The notes beneath the pieces are model-generated. The model had not been told where the DNA came from, did no database searches, and saw only the letters and a program-made list of their open reading frames with translations. Positions 31,612-34,209 of a stretch of 34,209 nt of DNA are shown piece by piece. Both the position numbers and the translations under genes were made by a program. The stretch's first letter is position 1, and each line of letters begins with the position of its first letter. Origin of the DNA: Polyangiaceae bacterium (GTDB lineage: Bacteria > Myxococcota_A > Polyangia > Polyangiales > Polyangiaceae); NCBI GenBank assembly GCA_023150915.1, contig JAKLKA010000074.1, forward strand, positions 1-34,209, read 5' to 3'.

Positions 31612-33210
31612 ATGGTGCGTCGCAGCTTCTGGGGTTGGGGGCTCGAAGGGGTGGGGCCGGATCCGGCGACGCTGGCGGCGGTCGAGGCGGCGTTGCCGCC
31701 CTTGCTCGGCATGCCACCGCTGGTGGCGCGCGCGGCCCCACGATTGGAAGACGTGACGCTGCGTGCACCACGCGTGCAGCCCAGCCCCGCCGTGGCCCGA
31801 CTGCTGTCTGGCGATCCCTACCAGCGCGCGAGCCACGCCTACGGCAAGAGCTACCGCGATCTGGTGCGGGGGTTCGCCGGCCAGTTCGACAATCCGCCGG
31901 ACTTCGTCGCGTTCCCCGAGACCGAAACCGACCTGTCGGCGCTGCTCGACTTCTGCGCGGCCGGTCAGATCGCGGCGGTGGTCTATGGCGGCGGCTCGAG
32001 CGTGTGCGGCGGCGTCGAGCCCACCCGCGGCGGGCGCTACGTCGGCGCGATCAGCATCGATCTCTCGCGCATGAACCGCGTCCTCGAGGTCGACCACGAC
32101 TCGCGCGCCGCCCGCATTCAGGCGGGCGCTCTGGGGCCCGAGCTGGAAGCCGGGCTGCGCCCCCACGGGCTGACGCTGCGACACTATCCGCAGTCGTTCG
32201 AGTTCTCGACCCTCGGCGGCTGGATCGCGACCCGGTCGGGCGGGCACTTCGCCACCGGCCCCACACACATCGACGAGCTGGTCGAAGGTCTGCGCGTGGT
32301 GACGCCGGCGGGGGTCGTCGAGACGCGCCGCTTGCCCGGCGACGGCGCCGGCCCCAGCCCCGAGCGCCTATTCATCGGCTCCGAGGGCGCCTTCGGCGTG
32401 ATCACCGAGGCCTGGATTCGGGTGTTCGAGCGCCCGCGCTTTCGAGCCAAGGCCAGCGTGCGCTTCCCGGACTTTGCCAGCGGCCTTCGCGCGGTGCGCG
32501 GGCTCGCGCAGTCGGGCTTGATGCCGTCCAATTGCCGGCTGCTCGATCCCCTCGAGGCCATGATCAACGGCGCAGCGGGCGGCGACGTGGCAGTGCTGAT
32601 GCTGGCCTTCGAGTCGGCGGACCACCCGCTCGACGCCTGGGCCAGTCGCGCCGCCGAGATCTGTCGTGACCACGGCGGATCTGTCCCCGACAAGGCGCTG
32701 CACACCCGGCACGAAGACGCATCCACCCGCGACGCATCCGAGAACGCCTGGCGCGAGGCGTTCTTGCGCGCGCCCTATCTGCGGGACGCCCTGGTGGCGC
32801 GCGGCATCTTCGTCGAGACCTTCGAGACCGCCGTCACCTGGGACAAGCTCGGTGCGCTTCACGCTCGCGTGGTCGAAGCAGCCCGGGCGGCCGCCGAGTC
32901 CAGCGCGCTGGTCAGCTGTCGCATCACCCACGCCTATCCCGACGGGGCAGCGCCCTACTTCACCGTGATCGCGCCGGCCCGGCTGGGCGCCGAGCTCGCC
33001 CAGTGGCAAGCCATCAAGGCGGCGATCACCGATGCCATGCTGGCCGAGGGCGGGACCACCACTCACCACCACGCCGTGGGGCGGGACTTCCGCCCTTGGT
33101 ACGAGCGCCAGCTCGCCCCCCACGTTCGGGCGAGCTTCGAGGCAGTCAAGCGGAAGCTCGATCCTTCGTCGATCTTGAACCCGGGTGTGCTGCTCGCCGA
33201 ACCTGCCTGA
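31612..33210 (+). CDS. FAD-binding oxidase, alkylglycerone-phosphate synthase-like
   Basis: 532 residues from ATG 31612, chosen because it lies after the hairpin and opens MVRRSFWGWGLEG, a phrase typical of this subfamily. It belongs to the PCMH/VAO flavoprotein group and most resembles AGPS, which replaces the acyl chain of acyl-DHAP with a fatty alcohol to start ether-lipid synthesis. The FAD pyrophosphate loop is YGGGSSVCGG (125-134). The second FAD segment and substrate loop is HYPQSFEFSTLGGWIATRSG (191-210), followed by GPTHIDELV. The active-site triple histidine HHH is at 485-487, and the C terminus ends in ILNPGVLL. Ether lipids are known in myxobacteria, so the role is plausible. No acyltransferase partner is next to it, and related FAD oxidases of other specificity cannot be excluded. 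Confidence 0.87.
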   Translation: MVRRSFWGWGLEGVGPDPATLAAVEAALPPLLGMPPLVARAAPRLEDVTLRAPRVQPSPAVARLLSGDPYQRASHAYGKSYRDLVRGFAGQFDNPPDFVAFPETETDLSALLDFCAAGQIAAVVYGGGSSVCGGVEPTRGGRYVGAISIDLSRMNRVLEVDHDSRAARIQAGALGPELEAGLRPHGLTLRHYPQSFEFSTLGGWIATRSGGHFATGPTHIDELVEGLRVVTPAGVVETRRLPGDGAGPSPERLFIGSEGAFGVITEAWIRVFERPRFRAKASVRFPDFASGLRAVRGLAQSGLMPSNCRLLDPLEAMINGAAGGDVAVLMLAFESADHPLDAWASRAAEICRDHGGSVPDKALHTRHEDASTRDASENAWREAFLRAPYLRDALVARGIFVETFETAVTWDKLGALHARVVEAARAAAESSALVSCRITHAYPDGAAPYFTVIAPARLGAELAQWQAIKAAITDAMLAEGGTTTHHHAVGRDFRPWYERQLAPHVRASFEAVKRKLDPSSILNPGVLLAEPA

Positions 33211-33244
33211 CGTTTTGCGACAGTCGCACTAAGCTGCCGGTCCC

Positions 33245-33607
33245 GTGAAAGTCCGTCTGGTTCGCGAATACCGCTTCGAGGCCGCCCACCGCCTGCCCCA
33301 CGTGCCCGAGGGCCACAAGTGCCAGCGGCTGCACGGTCACAGCTTCAAGATCGAGCTCGCCATCGCCGGGCCGGTGAACGACACCACCGGCTGGTTCATC
33401 GACTTCGGTGACCTCGACGAGATCTGGGCGCCGCTGCACGACGCGCTCGATCATCGTTACCTGAATGACGTCCCCGGCCTCGAAAACCCCACCAGCGAGG
33501 TCCTGTCGCGCTGGCTGTGGGAGCGCATCAAGCCGAAGCTGGCCGAGCTGGTGCGGGTCACCGTCTACGAAACCTGCGACGCGCGCTGCGAGTACGAAGG
33601 CGACTAG
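33245..33607 (+). CDS. queD: 6-carboxy-tetrahydropterin synthase (QueD / PTPS family)
   Basis: 120-residue enzyme of the 6-pyruvoyl-tetrahydropterin synthase fold, starting at GTG 33245. In the queuosine route QueD turns 7,8-dihydroneopterin triphosphate into 6-carboxy-tetrahydropterin. Zinc ligands are H15 (EAAHRL), H30 and H32 (LHGHSF). The catalytic cysteine is C26 (HKCQRLHGH), the triad pair is D69-H70 (LDHRYLND), and the pterin-anchoring residues are E85 (NPTSE) and E109 (VYET). The single C-x-x-x-H-x-H spacing and short length fit QueD better than animal PTPS. No queC or queE is in the window. Its TAG overlaps the stop of the convergent [2Fe-2S] gene within the sequence CTAG. Confidence 0.92.
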   Translation: MKVRLVREYRFEAAHRLPHVPEGHKCQRLHGHSFKIELAIAGPVNDTTGWFIDFGDLDEIWAPLHDALDHRYLNDVPGLENPTSEVLSRWLWERIKPKLAELVRVTVYETCDARCEYEGD

Positions 33608-33882
33608 CCTTCGTCTTCGTATCCCCAGTCGGGGTCGAGGCCGGCGAGGTCGGCGAGCCTGGCGGGGTGGTACGGTGGTCGCGGCGTGAACCCCGCCCCC
33701 GGATCGCCGCCGCGCTCGGCCAAGAGCTTCGCGGTCAGCGCCATGCACCACTTGCCCTGGCACCAACCGGTGCCAAAGCCCGTGTAGCGCTTCACCGACT
33801 CGATGTCGCGGTGCCCGAGCGAGAGCGCGTGCTCGAGCTCGTGCAGCGTCACGTCTTCGCAGCGGCAGACGAACGTCTTCAC
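33604..33882 (-). CDS. Stand-alone BFD-like [2Fe-2S]-binding protein
   Basis: Small protein of 92 residues from GTG 33882; GTG 33906 is in frame and gives 100, and neither has a well-placed ribosome site. It is a BFD-like (2Fe-2S) domain with ligands C6 and C8 (FVCRCED) and C41 and C46 (TGWCQGKWC), plus the conserved [12 protein letters not shown]. Such domains usually sit in subunits of sarcosine, octopine/nopaline or cyanide-forming dehydrogenases, or act with bacterioferritin. Here the domain is alone, with an acidic 35-residue tail rich in Pro, Asp and Gly. Redox partners must be encoded elsewhere. It could carry electrons for a flavoprotein oxidase; which one is not shown. Confidence 0.85.
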   Translation of the reverse strand: MKTFVCRCEDVTLHELEHALSLGHRDIESVKRYTGFGTGWCQGKWCMALTAKLLAERGGDPGAGFTPRPPYHPARLADLAGLDPDWGYEDEG

Positions 33883-33978
33883 CGGCCCGAGGCTAGCTCC
33901 GGGCACCGTTCACCGCTATGCTTTCTGCGCGCGCGCGGCTGAATTCCCCTGCGGCTCGGCGCCACGAAGGAGAACACG

Positions 33979-34209
33979 ATGCGCTCTCGCACACGCTTGC
34001 TTTCGCTCTTGGTGTCTGGGGTCGTCGCCGCGGGTTGCGGCGGCGACAGCGACGATGCGGGCCTGTTCGGGGGCACGGGCGGCAAGCCCGGCACGGGGGG
34101 CGCCGGGAACGCCAGCGGCAGCGGCGGATCGGTGGGGGGCGCAAGCGGCGCCGGTGGGGGGAATGTCGGTGGCTCGGGCAACGCGGCCGGCGCCGGCGGC
34201 GGCACCGGC
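33979..34209 (+). CDS. N-terminal part of a Gly-rich lipoprotein (cut by window end)
   Basis: An open frame of 77 codons without a stop runs off the right edge. ATG 33979 follows AAGGAG (33967-33972) by 6 bases, the clearest ribosome site in this stretch. The signal peptide (RSRTRLLSLLVSGVVAAGC) has a textbook lipobox AAGC. It is followed by acidic GGDSDDAG and then a GGTGG/GGAGG/GGSGG linker as in the 5033 lipoprotein. The functional domain lies outside the window; by analogy it may be a Cys-rich module. Confidence 0.85.
   Translation, partial: MRSRTRLLSLLVSGVVAAGCGGDSDDAGLFGGTGGKPGTGGAGNASGSGGSVGGASGAGGGNVGGSGNAAGAGGGTG

Overview
The window looks like chromosomal DNA of a very GC-rich member of the Myxococcota, most likely Polyangia. 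This inference rests on third-position GC saturation, long open antisense frames everywhere, several lipoproteins with long Gly/Ser/Thr linkers, Cys-rich modules joined to Gly-rich spacers, FG-GAP/VCBS surface proteins, and a TamB, FIST and AGPS-like gene mix. No rRNA, tRNA, CRISPR array or insertion sequence was recognised.

Layout. 148-1344 holds a complete integron-type tyrosine recombinase (IntI family) on the minus strand, with no recognisable attC cassette. On its attI side lies an array of eleven 23-bp dyad-symmetric tandem repeats (1393-1645). Next come pntB and pntA (minus), the proton-translocating transhydrogenase. Divergent from them are a Cys-rich lipoprotein (5033), an exported beta-rich protein (5559) and a PLP-dependent threonine dehydratase/serine racemase (6502). 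A stand-alone FIST sensor (minus) faces a divergent PQQ-propeller lipoprotein (8739), which converges on an alpha/beta-hydrolase (minus). A plus-strand unit follows: an ABC1/UbiB-type kinase, a translationally coupled lipoprotein metalloprotease, and an unrecognised protein at 14428. Then come an HD phosphohydrolase related to the CCA-adding enzyme (minus), an EEP nuclease/phosphatase lipoprotein, and a 1477-residue TamB.

21941-24983 (minus) is a three-gene membrane-fusion protein / FtsX permease / ABC ATPase exporter in devBCA-like order. A divergent TetR gene shares with it a 48-bp near-perfect palindrome that contains both candidate start codons and two symmetric TTGACA boxes. After TetR come a lipase-type lipoprotein, a 1287-residue mosaic surface protein, a perfect 11-bp hairpin, an AGPS-like FAD oxidase (ether-lipid type), queD, a stand-alone BFD-type [2Fe-2S] protein, and the start of another Gly-rich lipoprotein that runs off the window.

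Two architectural themes recur. All five convergent gene pairs end within -4 to +3 nt of each other, leaving no room for a conventional terminator. Tight GTGA stop/start overlaps couple the kinase to the metalloprotease and the fusion protein to the permease. The most unusual items are the lone IntI with its hairpin-forming repeat array and the symmetric TetR/exporter operator, which predicts divergent leaderless transcripts. Functions are family-level calls made by reading the sequence; no searches were run.
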